Of a DNA stretch of 64,000 bases, positions 22,867-36,100 are shown in pieces. Position 1 is the first letter of the stretch. The number at the start of each line of letters is the position of its first letter. Origin of the DNA: Oxyruncus cristatus (taxonomy: Eukaryota > Chordata > Aves > Passeriformes > Cotingidae); assembly GCA_013399855.1 (NCBI GenBank), contig VXAY01003830.1:539278-603277 (forward strand). The letters are read 5' to 3'. Under the pieces are notes generated by a model. The model was given only the letters and a program-made list of their open reading frames with translations. It searched no databases and had not been told where the DNA came from. Made by a program: the position numbers and the translations under genes.

Positions 22867-25800
22867 ATAGAATGCTATGTTATCACTTACTTTTTTAGGA
22901 GGATTTTTTCCCTCCTTTTTAATTAGTTCCTGATGTGAACTGAATCCTTGCCAACCTTTTAATAATTAATTGTTAAATTTTATTGTCATTCATTTCACCT
23001 GTGGGACCAAAAATATGTCAAATGTTAAGAGTCTGATTTACTGTCCATTATCTGTGAGGGAGGGAAAAGGAATCCAGCCCAAAGCAAAGAGCTTTGGGTA
23101 AACAAAGGTAAACAAAGAACTTTTGGGACAGTTTGGGGTTGCTGTGTGTTTGTTGTGTTTTTAAGTACCTCCTGAACTGTTTTGTTTTTAAGTTCTCCCA
23201 TGCTCTACTGATAACAGGGAGTATATTTCTTCCTGGTTTGGAGTGTAGCAGTCATGATTTTATTGGGGCACAGTAGTTTGTATGAAATATAGCACTTTTG
23301 CAACTTTAAATGATAATGTTGTTTAAAAGCTGTTTTGATATCATTCTTTCACAATTCTTGTCCGTCTGAAATGAACTTGTGATTTTGTGTGTTCTCAGCA
23401 TATTTTAGACCTTGCTACTATGTCTGTGCAAATCCTGTTCTATACTTCATATATTTCATTGTAAGATGAATGGAAACTTATTCTATTGTGGTACTCAGTA
23501 ACAAATTCAAGGAATACCTTCCTGTTAGTGTTGGTCTTAGTCACTGGTTGTGTCTGGTGAATCTTATTTTCTTTTCTCCTGAAGTTAATTAGCAGTCTGT
23601 TTTATCATCTTTTGTCTGAAAATGATGGAAAAATTTAAGTTGACTGGCTGTACAGCATTGCCCTGCAGTGTCAGTATCTGTAGGTATGCCTTTATGAATC
23701 TAAATATCATAGCTTGAATATAATAACTTGTAACTGTTCCCTCTCTTATTGCTGTGTTTTAACCAACTTTCCCCTTGTGCACTAAACAGTGTACCCTTCG
23801 TTTGTGAGCCAGAGCTTTCCAAGAGTAACCCCTGTGCTCTGCCTGTTGGATTTTTTTTTTTTCTATGGCCTTGTTGAGTCAGCTGTAGACAAAACCAGTA
23901 ATGAAGGAAAACGTGGGCTGTATCCTGTGGAGCTGCCTGGAAGTTGCTCCCAGCTGTCAAGGAGTAGGCAAAGCAAGTTCTCTCCTTCCCAGTTTGGTTT
24001 GCAATGTGATTCTCTGTGCTGGCTTAGTGTTACTGGCACGGGGAGATCCATGCCAAAGTGAAAACAGGGGAGAGGAGGCAAAATATTATGAAACTTTTTG
24101 ACTTCTAGTGGTGAATCTTGCCTTTTTATGAACAAGTCTACTGTATTAATCCAATTAATGCTGTACTTCCTTGGTATTTATGTCTGTATATTGAGCAACA
24201 TACAGTGAACTGAACAATAAACTCCTGATAAAAATGTGTTACTTCTCGTCCTTATTGCTACTACAGATATTTCAGGTAATCCAGAGGAGAATCCATTGTA
24301 GAACTGTGTGGCTGACCAGCAGCTCCCAGTTTTGCTCACAGCGCTTTAGCCTTACTGGCTGCAAGCTGATTTCCAACACTTTAAATATTATTTCAGAACT
24401 GGTTTTAAAATGCCTGGCAGCTTCTGTTCTATACATCTGTTGTTTAAAATAAGTGTTTTAAAATAAATTGGTGGTAAAGGTCTCTTAAGAATTTAGTCTT
24501 TTTTTTTGTATCTTTAGAATGGTATTGTATTTTTAATTAAAAATTTATGCTGCTTGTGTCTTGCAGAAAAGTAATTTTATAATCTGATAATGAAATTTTC
24601 TAACATCAATAAATAGTAATTTTGGCATATAGGACTGTGCTCCAAAGTATTTTAATGGTACAGAAACTTTTCTATACCAGGAAATACTCCTAGTTTAGAT
24701 GCAGTAAATAGCGAAGTATATCACATAGGAAAGGCCTTTAGTTTTCTTTTGGGAGAAGTTCAGTAGTTTGCAGAACTAACAATATAGAAAATTCATTTAT
24801 GTGACCCTTTCTGTTGTAGGACTTGATTTATTTTTTGCTTAAATATTTCATGAAGCACTGAAATATCTTCTGAACTTTGCAGTGCACTTTAATTGACAGA
24901 TTAATTTCTCATAGCTTCTTTCATCTATTTTTGTAGTGGGATTATTTCTTTAAAATTCCTGTTTGCAGTGTGGAAAAATGCAAATCTCCAAACTTTATGC
25001 ATTTTTGAAGCAGAAAAGTTGGTGTTTTAACAGCACTCCCCGTGACCTTTAGTGAAGGAATTGTTTTATCAATCAAATTATGCTAGTATGAGTTAATTAA
25101 TTAACTTGATCTTGATGTGACACAGCCTTCCTGGAGTATATGCAGAAAGGAGAGAGAGGAAAGAAGGGTCTGTATAAACACCACATGCAAAGGCTGAATC
25201 TATCAGCCTGCCATTAGCCCTTTATCTGAGAGGCTCTTGGCGTATAAATCAAACAATAACCTCTCTGTTTTGACTCTGTGCCAAAGTATACAGCCACAGT
25301 TGAGTCTAGGACAGATTACACCCACCAAGTGGCTTGAGGGCTTGGAGTGAAACTGGGAAATAACCATTAAATTCTTCAGGAACATTTTTATGTTATTTAA
25401 TGTTGGCTGTTGGATTTTTTTTCTTTTTTTTTTTTTGGTACTATTTGCATGTTCTAATCGTAAAAACCAGTACATGGAGGCATTTTAACAGACATCTAAG
25501 TGAGAATGTGAGAATAATGTTCTAAGTTGAAGGGCTGTGAAAAGCTTGTTTTTTAATTGCAATATTTTTACTAATCTTTGGCAAAGGTGCTAATATCCAT
25601 GCTCTTGCAGTTTTCTGCAAGCACAATACAAAGATGACATTAGCTTTTTGTTTACTTTTTTCCTCAGGTTAGGACAGATCAGAAAGTAGTTCAAGTTTCT
25701 GCTGTCTGAGGCGCATTTAGTTAGGCTCAGCTGATCTGCCAAATACAAAATGTCCAACAGCAAAATTATATTCCACTGCTAAGGGCCACTTTAAAACTTA

Positions 25801-26049
25801 TTTATTTTACTTGCTTAGAAATAAATAGTGTTAGTCCCTTTTGGGGTTGTGGAATTTACATTTGTCTAAAAATAAAAATTTTGAGGATTTTGTGTTTTCC
25901 TGCTGAATCTTCAGCAGAACACATTGGCTAGCCCATCAAGTGCATGTGCTCAGGATGTGCACAAGTCACAGCCATGCTGGAGACTGAACTGGAGGTACTG
26001 ATAGCCATTTCTGTATGGAAAAATTCTAGGTAAATTATATTGGAGCCAT

Positions 26050-26480
26050 TTGGTCCCTTTTAGAAGGGTGAAATTAAGAGCAGATTCATTCTCTGAGCCC
26101 AGCTGTGTCCTGGGAGCATGGTGGTGCAGAGGTCATAGCTCTTTTCATCCGCACGGCATTCCCTGCAGCTTCCCCACACCATCCTGTGGCCTGGAGCAGC
26201 TGCTGTGCAAGGGGGGCCGTTCCACATCTTGTTGGTTCTTTGCAGTGGGGGGTTGCTGTGCAAGGAGTGGGGTGCAGCCCGGGACTTGGCTGTCCCCACC
26301 ACAGTTGTCGTGCTGGCGCTTGTCCCCAGGAATCCACAGCGTATCCGGTGTAGCCTTGGCGCAGCCTCCACTGTCTCTGCAGCAGCAGGGCAGTTGGAGG
26401 AGGGAGGATGTCTCTTGATACATGGCCTCTTGCTCCAGGCCCATGGCCAGATCGTTGCATCTTATCGTAGGCTTGTGCTT
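26050..26480. other. GC-rich islet with CpGs, several overlapping open frames
   Basis: About 400 bases of G+C-rich DNA (for example GGGGTGCAGCCCGGGACTTGG, GGCGCAGCCTCCACTG) sit abruptly inside AT-rich intron. Five frames on both strands stay open for 100 codons or more: + 26050-26418 and 26205-26507, - 26060-26371, 26086-26460 and 26145-26510. That is explained by scarcity of TA-containing stops, and none of the translations resembles a protein I know. Candidate explanations are an enhancer or alternative promoter, a decayed retrotransposon LTR, or a gene-conversion-driven GC islet. Confidence 0.55.
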
Positions 26481-26634
26481 CTCTTTGGTTTTTCGATATT
26501 CAAATGACATATTGCCAGCAGTGGATTTGTCCTTCGAAGTAATGGCCTTCTGACCACCTGGTGGTGTTTTTCAAAGTGTTTTTCAACACACAAATGTGTG
26601 CTATTGCAAAGGCAATAGTTGGCAGCAGGCTTGC

Positions 26635-26666
26635 TTTTTTTTTTTTTCTTTTTTTTTTCTTCTTTT
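26635..26666. repeat. Poly-T tract
   Basis: About 32 bases that are T with only three interrupting C. On the minus strand it is an A-rich tail directly 5' of the GC-rich 26.05-26.51 kb islet only if that islet were a plus-strand-inverted insertion. The gap of about 120 bases argues against a simple processed insertion. Confidence 0.8.
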
Positions 26667-29600
26667 AGCAGTCAGTTTTGGGCAGCTTTGTGGTATTAAT
26701 GATGCTTTAATTTAATCTTTACTGAATTTTTCCCTTCTCCCTTCCTCTTGTGAAAGTATACAGGCACGGCTGAGCTATAAAGCTGCATAGACGAAAGGTG
26801 AAAGTTTTGCTGATCCAATAACCACAGAATTTGACACATTTTGAGACTATCACAATTTTCTTTCTGATTTTTTTTTTTATCTCTGAAAGTACAAACATGA
26901 CTTTGTTATGCTGAAATTCTGTCATTTCAGTTGATTAATTTTTGAATCCCTCTCATAGTTATTTTCTGTTACCTGTTCAGAGCCTGTGTCAGCAAATTGC
27001 TCTTTGAAATCCCGTGTCCTTTGCCAGGTGTAGAAATAACCACATTTGCTTATTCTTCCTTCCTTAGTATCTTGCTTATATGATGTTCTCCACCTGGTTA
27101 TTTGCTTTTTCTGATGTAGGCTGTGCTTTTACCTGCTCCCAAGAAGTTTAAAACCAAAGAAAAACTGTACCGTTTTTTTCTTTTCTTAATTTGAGCTAGG
27201 GGAGATCTGGGAAGGAAACTGTACGTGGATACTGATTTCTCAATTTGGCCTTTGAAAAGGTTGTGGAAGGGACTCTTGACTTGTTTTTTAGTAAGCCTGG
27301 GAACATGGTGAGGGTTACGTGTAACTGAAAGAAATGCCAGTGTTTTATAAGGAGAAAACAGGATGACCTGAGCTTGTCCTGTTAGGGAGAGAAATCCAGA
27401 CAAAACCCAGTAATAGATAATGTACATGTCAGTTTTATGTTTCTCGACTGGAAATTAGATCACATCAAAGTAATTTGCAATGGCTTGCCAGAGACTACTG
27501 AGGTGGCTGATAATTTCAGTGATTATGGTAGCCTGCTTGGACAAGAGTGTTTGACTTGTTCTTATTGGTTAATTATTCATGCTGATTGAAGAAATATATT
27601 GGCAAACTAATATTATAAATGCTAAGGGGGCTAGGAATGGTCTATTTGTGTATCTGAAAACAGAATTTTAAATGAGGAACACTTAGTGATTGAATGGACC
27701 TATTTTCTAGTATAGGCTTATTGCTTCTTGCCCTTTTGCTCTTGCATGAGAGACCTGGAAAACCATATTTTAATAATTTATAAGAAATAGACAAGACCTG
27801 GAGCAGTAAGGGAAGTAAATATCTTTCTGTACAAAGCTCTAGTTATTTCAGCCAAGGGTAAAATTGTGGTGTTAATGCATTGGACCTCCCAGGGAAGTGG
27901 CCCCAGGTTCACTTCTTTAGTCAAAGACTGAAGTCTTTAACTTTAGGTTTGCATCTGCTCTGAGAGTTTGCTCTCCATTGACTAGGACCTGATTTCACCT
28001 GTTTCCAGACTGCTGCATCCAGCTTGGTGATAGCAGATCTTGGTGCCACCAGCCTCCCCTGTTCTCCCCAAATATGTTCAAAATGAGTAGCTTTGAGACT
28101 AAGCCTACAGACAATCACAGGTAGGTAGGTAGGGGCACTTTCTGTGTCACATAAACTTGTCAATATTGTCCTTGCAGGACTGGACCAGACCAGATCAAAA
28201 GAATAAGAAACAATTATATTAACAGATGCAAGAGTAGAAATTTGATTATCAACTTGTAAATGTCTAGATCAAGCAAATTAATATAGTGATCTGAGCTGTG
28301 TTGAAAAATTACCAACTTTTTCCTGTCTGACTCAATGCATAGTCCCCCACAGAACATGTTGCTGAAAGGTGTTCCATGGGAATGAGAACGAGCTCCTCTA
28401 CCGTGAGTGTTGCTGAAGCTACCACACCGTCATCAAAAGAACTGCTTACCAAACTGCACCCTTATTTCTGCTCAGGGCTTTGGCTGTTTAGCCCTGGCAT
28501 CTTGCTACCAGTGAAGAGCAGATTTCATTGTATGGCCTTTCCTTTGGATATTGTAAATTTGGGAAGCCAGCTAGTTAGCTACTTCAGGGCTAAACTGTTC
28601 TATTACTGATCTTTAGTTTTCCACCTCTCCTATCTTTAATTAAAGAAAGCGTGCCTCTGGAGACTGCAAATCAGAGCTGCTTTGAACCACCTGCAGCTAT
28701 CTTCGGTCAGCGTGGTACATGTCAGTCTTTCTGACCTGGTTCTTATCAGCCTCCTTCTCCTGGCACTATTGGCAGCTGACGTCTCATTTTAGGATTCATG
28801 TAGATTATGGATTTTGGTCCTTTTTCCCCTCTTTGTCTTCATGATTCAGCTTTGAAAACTGCATGCAAGTACCAGTAGGGAGGCTGCATCTTTTAGTTGT
28901 CTAGATTTCTCCCTTTTTCTTCATATCCTTCTTTATTGTTGTTTTAAAGTATGAATTATATGCAGTTAAATGTTAATTAGTTTTGCAACAGAGAATGGCT
29001 TATTAAAAAAAAAAAGTGATGTTTGTGTGTGAGGGGAAGGGAGAAATTTGCGATTATCAAATGTCTGTCAAAGACTGCTTTATGTATATTAAATGGTATA
29101 GTTGTGTTTGATGGGGGTTTTGAAAGACTTCAGCTTGATCTCTGGACATAACATGGTATTTTTGATTAATAAACTTCCAATTTTCTACCAGGTAACTGCT
29201 ATGCTTGTTTTTATTAAATTTAGTTTTCTGAGGTGACTGGTTAATAGGTACAATGACCATAACAATGAAAGGAAGGGACAGGGTATCAAACCTATGAGCA
29301 AAACTCTAACTTTATTGGTGAAACTGGTTAATCACACAGGCCCCTGAATTTTAGTGTTCTCTTCTTTTTGTCAGGCTTGCAGTATCCTGCAAAACATTTT
29401 GTAATAGAAATGCACCAGAAGTGGCCATTGTAATATTTACCTAATTTTGTGACATTTATTATGAAGGGTGGTTTTGAGTTCCTGAGCTGCACTGTAGTAT
29501 AACTGTAAAGAATTTATTTTTTTCTTAAGCAAAAACTCGTCCTCCAGACAGTATCTTTAAGGGTTTTGTAATGCATAAAATATTTAAAAACCTGCAAACT

Positions 29601-31382
29601 ATTTAGTTTCAGAAAACTACTTTCAGAGTGCAGTGGTTCACTAGATAACCTGTAAAATCAATAAATAAGTCTTGGGAAGTCAAGGAATGCAAGAGGAAAG
29701 AGAAATTTGAGTTAGGGTACTGGATCCCATACAAATCACTGATTACCTGTGTCACCAGATTAGGGCATTTGGACCAAAGCAGAGGAATTCAGATGAGAAA
29801 GAGGAGGGGAAGGGCACCATGACAAGGGCTGGAAGGCAGTTGCAGACAAATGTCTCACCAAAAGGGGAAGATAAGATAACATATTGTCCAAGTGTTAGAA
29901 ATCTCTAAAAGGAAAATGTTGTGGTAACTTCTCAGATCAGGCAGGAGGCAATACCACAGCCCTGTACTGCATCCTACTGACTCATTCCCAGCAGTCGTTC
30001 CTGTCTTCTCACTGATGAGGGTTAAGAATGGGCAGTGTTTCAAAGCAAAAGCCCTTCTCAGAAAGGGTAATAGAGGGGGAACAGGAAAAGTGTTTGCAAC
30101 AGAAAACATACAAGTACTTTTGTGGCTCCTTTTCCGTATTTCAAAAAAAACCAAACCAAAACAAAAAAGTCTTGAGTTTAGGAACTGTTGCTTTCTCTGG
30201 TTGACCTAGTCAGTTGACTCTGTTAGCTATTGATATATATTGATCTCATCCCGTTTATATATTGTTTTATATATGATACCTAAACCACTAGGTATTCTGC
30301 AAAGCAGTAGGAAGAAAAATGTCTTCAGAAACTTGGTGGATTACACAGAGATGCAAGAATGCAGGAGTGTGGTTGACTCCCATCTGCTTTTGGGCTGTAC
30401 CACAGTTGTTTTGCTTTTTGCTATTTTTGGTATATTAAAGCAGCCCTCGGGGATCCCTCAAACTTTAGTCCTTGGGATTAAAGAAAACCTACTGTGGCTA
30501 AAGGAGGAAGAAAGAAATTACAAAGCAAAAAGCAACTCCCTTTTTTTTTTTTCTAAAAGCATTAGTATGGCTTATATTTTTAGGTTTTTGTTTAGTTTAC
30601 AATATTTAGTCTGTTATTTTGGAGGGGTATTATAGTTTAAAATATTAACAGGTAGAAGTACCAGCTGAAACAGGGACTTGTAGTCATTATATGAATTATA
30701 GTGCATGATGCTTTCAAAGACCTTGCTGTCTAAAGTGACAGGACTAATCAACACATGGTTTGGAAAGGGAGAGCAGAAAGCAAGGGTAACAGCTGGAAAA
30801 ATGGTGTAACCTTATGTACATTCTGACTTTTACTGAGGTCTATAGATGTTTTGGGGATGGATTTTCCACACTTTATTGTGGAAATACCTTTATGAAGTAT
30901 GGAGTAAGAAAGACGAGACTACAGAAACGTGCAAAATTTGGGAGACTTTTATTTTAGCTTCCTTATGCTGCCTGTTTTCTTTTGTTTGAAAGGTTTAGTT
31001 CCTGGCATCTGTGTTTATGTGAAAGTCTCTGCTTATATTTTTGGTCATGAAGAGAATTGTGAAAATAAGAACAGATTAAAAATCTTAAAAAGAAGCTGGA
31101 GTTTTCTTCCAAGTAGGGGAAAAAGTATTTTTAACACTAACTTCCTGCTCGTTTAGGCACAATTCCTGGTCTCTATCAATTTGGTATTGGAACTGCATGT
31201 TCAGGAAGGGGTTAATTAACAGGCAAAGCAGTGGCCTTGTAAAATCCAAAGTCAGGCACAGTTGTAAATGACAGTGAGACATACACTGTGAATGGGATCA
31301 ATAGGCTGCATTTAAAAGTGATGCTGGGTGGGGAGGACTGCATCTTACTTGAATAGAAAATGTGTAAAAATAGCATACCTGA

Positions 31383-31605
31383 GGATCATAGAATCATAGT
31401 CATTAAGGTTGGAAAAGACCTCCAAGATCTTCCAGTCCAGCCTCTGACCGAGTACCCCTATGCCCACTAAACCATATCACAAAGTGCCACATCTACTTGG
31501 TTTTTGAATGCTTCCAGGTACAGTGACTCCACCATTTCCCTAGGGAGCCTGTTCCAATGCTTGACAACCCTTTCCATAAAGAAATTTTCCTTACTGTGTT
31601 GAAGC
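31383..31605 (-). mobile_element. CR1 LINE 3' end fragment
   Basis: The + strand begins GGATCATAGAATCATAG and then TTAAGGTTGGAAAAGACCTCC, the reverse complement of the classic avian CR1 3' end. It continues through GACTCCACCATTTCCCTAGGG and TGTTCCAATGCTTGACAACCC to about 31605, after which similarity is lost. The fragment is about 220 bases, 5'-truncated as CR1 copies usually are, and has no coding capacity. CR1 on this scale supports an avian or other sauropsid genome. Confidence 0.92.
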
Positions 31606-33001
31606 ATCTAGTTGCTTTGGAAATATGTCCCTTATTTCTTGCACTGTTTTATGTTAAATATCAGTGTGCATTTTCTTGTGAGGAATCCCCTTTGGAGCCG
31701 CTGCCCATGAACAGTTGCAGCATCACTGCTCAGATCACACTTGGTGATGGAGTAAAGGGATTTGCTGCAGGTGTCCTGGCTGCTTTTGGGAGGTACTGTC
31801 TCCTGCCCCTGTCACTGGGAATTTAATTTTTTAACTTAATATTTAATTTTAATAATTTAATTTTTTTTCTCAAAGCATGGCAGTAGGGTGAAATTTGGTC
31901 TTGCTATTCATTTGTGATTTGTTCAGAAGAAGGGTAACTCAGCCCTCTTCCCACGGTCCTTCCACCCACTCAGGCTTTGACAGAGGATGTGGGTTTCTAG
32001 GGTGTCCGGAGTGGGGTTGGCAATCCTCTTACCTGGTTTGGGAAACAGCTCAGATTTGCTAAATACAGCCCTGCTGTTGCAGCAGAGCGTAAGCACAGCT
32101 GCTCTGTAATGGGTATCAAATGAATTATTGGGGGGTCTTATTTTCCAAGAAACAAAGCTTGTTTTGGCATTTTTATAAGCATGTTGTAAATTACATCAAA
32201 CATATTTAGGAGTTAAATGTCTCCTGCAGAAAAAACAGAGGGAAGCTTTTTCTTTAAAATAGAAAATAAACTGTAAAAAAAAGTTCTACAGGGTTAATCC
32301 CAATGTGTGGCTTTAGCCCGAAGCAAGAGTTTTTCCTCCCTTCTCCTCCCCTGCCACTGAGAAAACACTGAATTCATTCACATCAGCAGCAAATGCAGTT
32401 TCCTGGAGGAGAGAGAAGACTGACAGGGAACTGAGTGCAAATGAGCTACATAAATGCCTAATTTAAGTTTAGCAACAACAACAATAAAAAGGGAATCTCT
32501 CTAAGTACAACAATCATAAGGACAGTTACATTCTGATATGCATTATTCTTTTCACATATGGAGAATCCATGAATCCAAAGTGTTGGTAGTTCATCAATTC
32601 ATACCAACAGCCTTCAGAATTGGAAGTACTGGCTTTGGGATTTAAACTCTCATGATGAAGCTAGAGCCTATCCTTTCCATAGCTTTTTGGTACCTGAAGA
32701 AGTTTAGACTGTTTCAGATACTCCCATGGTAGTGGTTACTTTGAGGATTACATGCTTATTTATTATATGTGAATTCTAATGCTTTATAATTGGTAGCAAA
32801 AAAATCTTGCTTCTTTTCTCTAAAACTGTAGCAACTGTTCTGGTAAGAATAATCAAGCTTTTATATCATTTTATTTTTGCTTGTATCCTGCCCACCTCAG
32901 AGATTACTAAGTAGAAGCACTCATCTCAAAATATAAATGTTGTCTTAAGCCTACTCCATTATTCAAGCAATGTTTAGTGTAACCCTGTCATATTCTTATA
33001 G

Positions 33002-33129
33002 TGATCCAGCTGCCAAAGCTCTCTGGGAGTCCTTCATGAACCTCAAACAAAAGGAAGCTGTGATGGAGGCCAGGAGACACCTTGTGGAGGCTGCAAGCAG
33101 AGAAAATTTACCTATTAAGATGAGCATGG
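33002..33129 (+). CDS. SCFD2: SCFD2 exon C
   Basis: The exon is 128 bases. Its first T completes Asn (AA|T) begun in exon B, 42 codons follow, and a final G begins the next split codon. The peptide DPAAKALWESFMNLKQKEAV, then MEARRHLVEAASRENLPIKM, then SMG is very close to SCFD2; HLVEAASRENLPIKMSMG is identical to my recollection of the human sequence. Acceptor TTCTTATAG and donor G|GTGAGT are canonical. The conservation of this segment compared with the variable exon A suggests a structurally constrained part of the Sec1-like fold. A minus-strand frame over 32996-33211 is a shadow of this exon. Confidence 0.95.
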
Positions 33130-36100
33130 GTGAGTAATGTGACATAGCCTTCCTGACATAGCCCTTCTGGAGAAAACTCACCCATCCTTGGTTCATCCCC
33201 ATCCTTGTCAACAGATTTCAGGTGAGGATTGTGGCTACCATAGGATCTTTCTGGTATATAAGTGAGAGACAATTTTATTTTGTTTTAGATACAACAACCT
33301 TAAAAGGATCAAGAGCCATGAAGAAGCAATGGATTTCTAGAAAGGGGTTTTAAAGGCGTACAAGGGCATATAAAGGTTAGCAGTGCTACTTGTCTTTATT
33401 TTGCAAAGCATGAGAATTTAGGTTTTCTTAAAAAGCCAGCAGGATTTGTGTCCTGAAAGCAGACATTGTAAATGGCAACTGATGGAAGTTGTGCAGATTC
33501 TACGTATGATTACTTTATATAGGTAGTAGTTGCATTACATAGGTAGTGAGTTTTATGTGAAGTAAGGCTGCCTGGCTCAAGGGAGTTGTAAGCTGAAAAC
33601 CATGTCTGGATACTCTTTAAACCTGAATTCTTCAAAATGTTAGAGATACAGGTTAAAACATGATGACTTTCAATAGCTCTTTTAGAACCTTGTTCTCATT
33701 GTATCATTGATATGCAGGAATTGATATTACTTTTATAAAAACTGGTATTGCTCTATACAGCAATATTTTTCTATATCATATGTACTCTTGGGACTATTTT
33801 ATGCTGAACTTTTCATCAAGAGAGAAGGGTCCTTATGGAATAAGAGTAATAGACTTTTATCTGTGACTCCAGAATAAACTGCCAAGATATTCTAGAAGAA
33901 TTAGATGTACAGCCAACTCCTGAACTCTTAACAACTATAACATGTAATATATTGTATGGTCTTTACAAATACCTGGTAGATTATTAATCAGAAATTCTAA
34001 ATTTATGTAATGTTAATGCTGTAGGCTGTTTTAAAGAAATGGAAAAGGAGCAGCTGTGAGAGGGCTATTAAAAATTTGTCTGAAGGAGGCAAGGCAGAGC
34101 CAAGAATAAAATCCTGTTTAAGCTTCAATGTACGTATCAGTATTTACCAGAGTAATGTTAAGAAGCCCCCGTTTTTCTATGACGTGCACCATTAAAAAAA
34201 TTAATATTAGTGTTGAAACTCATCTTTGTTATAAAAGTAATTAGTTCTTGTCTTTAAGAGGCAAGAATCCATCTACGACCTTTGCTCCTTTGTGTGAATG
34301 ATTAGATTAGCCACCCTTTCTTCTGTCTCCTTCCTGTGGTATTCAGTGAAGGCTGCAATAACCTGGTTCTTAATCATAGTAGCTGACACGGATGGCATCT
34401 AAATGTCTGATGTATGTGGGCCCAATGTAGTGCTGTACAGAAACATTTAGGAGTTGATGGTGAAACAAATTTCTGATTTTTTTTTTGTCTTGGTTTTTTT
34501 TTTTTTGAAATGTAGCATTAACTAATGTTTACAGAATTTTGTTCTTTTGTAAATTGTATCTTTATCTTGCACTAGTATCATAATCAGTTGTTAACTTTGT
34601 AGTTGAACTTCAAATGGTGAAATAAAATTCGAGGCAGTCTTGTAAATGATAAACATGGATAAAATGAGGAACAAAGGAAGGAAGGCACTACAGTCACCAA
34701 AATAATAAAATTCTTATTGAGCATAAATGCAGAAAACCCAAAACTCACGCCCAAACGTCACATTGTGTGTGATGACATGTATTTATTAATGACTTTTTAA
34801 AACAGATCTGCATTTTTACAGCATTCACTGCTTTTTCATCATGCTACAGAACATCTAAGTTCTCTGTCAGGAAGCTGAAAATTGTGTTGTTTATCAATTG
34901 CTGCATTTGCTGAGAAGGAAAAAATTCTAGTGGCCTGTTCTGGTCCTGATTGCTGTGTTTTCTTGAAACGCTCCTTCCACTGCAGCTATGATATGAGACA
35001 ACATTGGCTGGAGAGAAGGGAAATGCTTTCACTCTGCTCTGGGCTTAGACTTGAGTTTTTAGGATTTTACCTCAGGTTCTGTCTGTATTGGAACTTCTCA
35101 GTGGTTTGCACATTGGTTTTCCCAACACTTAGGGTATTTTCTGAGTTTTTTATGGCTCTAATATTAAATGTCAGAGAGTTTTTCTAGCATGAAAGTTTCC
35201 TCTTGCTCTCTTTACTAAGACCAGCTGTGTCAGATGGTTAGAGTATTTTCCTTACTACTACTTTCTTGCCTTTTTTTCCCCTTGGAAATAAGGAGTGAAT
35301 TACATTTGAAAGCAAAGCTTTGAATTACATGTAGTGTAGCCGAGCCCTCCTGCAGTGGCCACCTGCCTGAAAAACTGCATCACGTGTGACACTGGCAGCA
35401 TGGGAGCCCTGTGAAGAGATTGGAAACTTGATCCCATCCTGTTTCCATATTTTCAGTGTAAAGAAAATAAATGCAATTGTTTTCTGGGCTTTGAAAGGCT
35501 GCTCATTGCTCTGAGGTGTGCATGTGCTTGCCCATGTTTCCTGCAAGCAATGTGCCTGGTGCCCAGCTTTCCTCTTTCTCTGCCTGGCTGCATGTGGAGG
35601 AGCTCTGACAGTTGTGGGAGGACACACAGCTCAAGTTTTTGCTTTCTGGTATCTCCTGAATGTGTCCTCCTCCTTCTGAGAGGGAAGGACAGTATGAAAA
35701 CTGTAGAAGGGGACTCATCTTCTCTCCAACGCCTCTAAATGTCTGCAGGCCACTGGGAACTCCATCTGCTTCTCTTGAAATCAGCAGGAGTGGAGAGAGG
35801 AGAGGAGTTTTGAGGAAGGAGAAAAAAGAGGAAAAAAGGAAACAATTTTGATCACATTTTTTGGGCTGGGTGGATTGGAGCGTTGCTTTCAGGTGTTCTG
35901 GATATGCATATCCATTTTATTAGTTGTATCAAGGAAAGTCGTAGTGGGGATGTCTGAAAGTTCTATTGATTGTTTCAGAAGGAGTCTGTGGAAAGAAGGT
36001 GGCTGGAATTTTGGTGGATGGATTCTTGGAGCCAGAGCAGTTTCAAATTTAAGACTATCTCCATGACATTTGTAAATACACCAGGATTCTTGCCTTTTTC

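Larger units (their letters stand above)
8779..33001 (+). other. SCFD2: SCFD2 intron between exons B and C
   Basis: A 24.2-kb phase-2 intron, donor GTAAAC and acceptor CATATTCTTATAG. It is mostly unique AT-rich DNA. Sub-features listed separately are an A/C-rich tract after exon B, a MIR-type SINE relic, GC-rich islets near 14.2 and 26.2 kb, short tandem duplications, a 12-bp hairpin, simple repeats and a CR1 3' fragment. Between these, for example 15.0-22.0 kb and 27.0-31.3 kb, I see no gene, RNA or recognisable repeat. Open frames here stay below 135 codons and lack recognisable protein similarity. Confidence 0.85.

Noticed and set aside
26050..26510. Five overlapping open frames of 100-124 codons as a hidden protein gene
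   Set aside because: All frames are open because the islet is GC-rich; no frame has a recognisable domain, and none is bounded by convincing splice sites.
27861..27920. tRNA-SINE-like segment (GTGGTGTTAATGCATTGGACC ... GGTTCACTTC)
   Set aside because: It hints at A and B boxes, but the spacing and B-box sequence are poor and no SINE tail follows.
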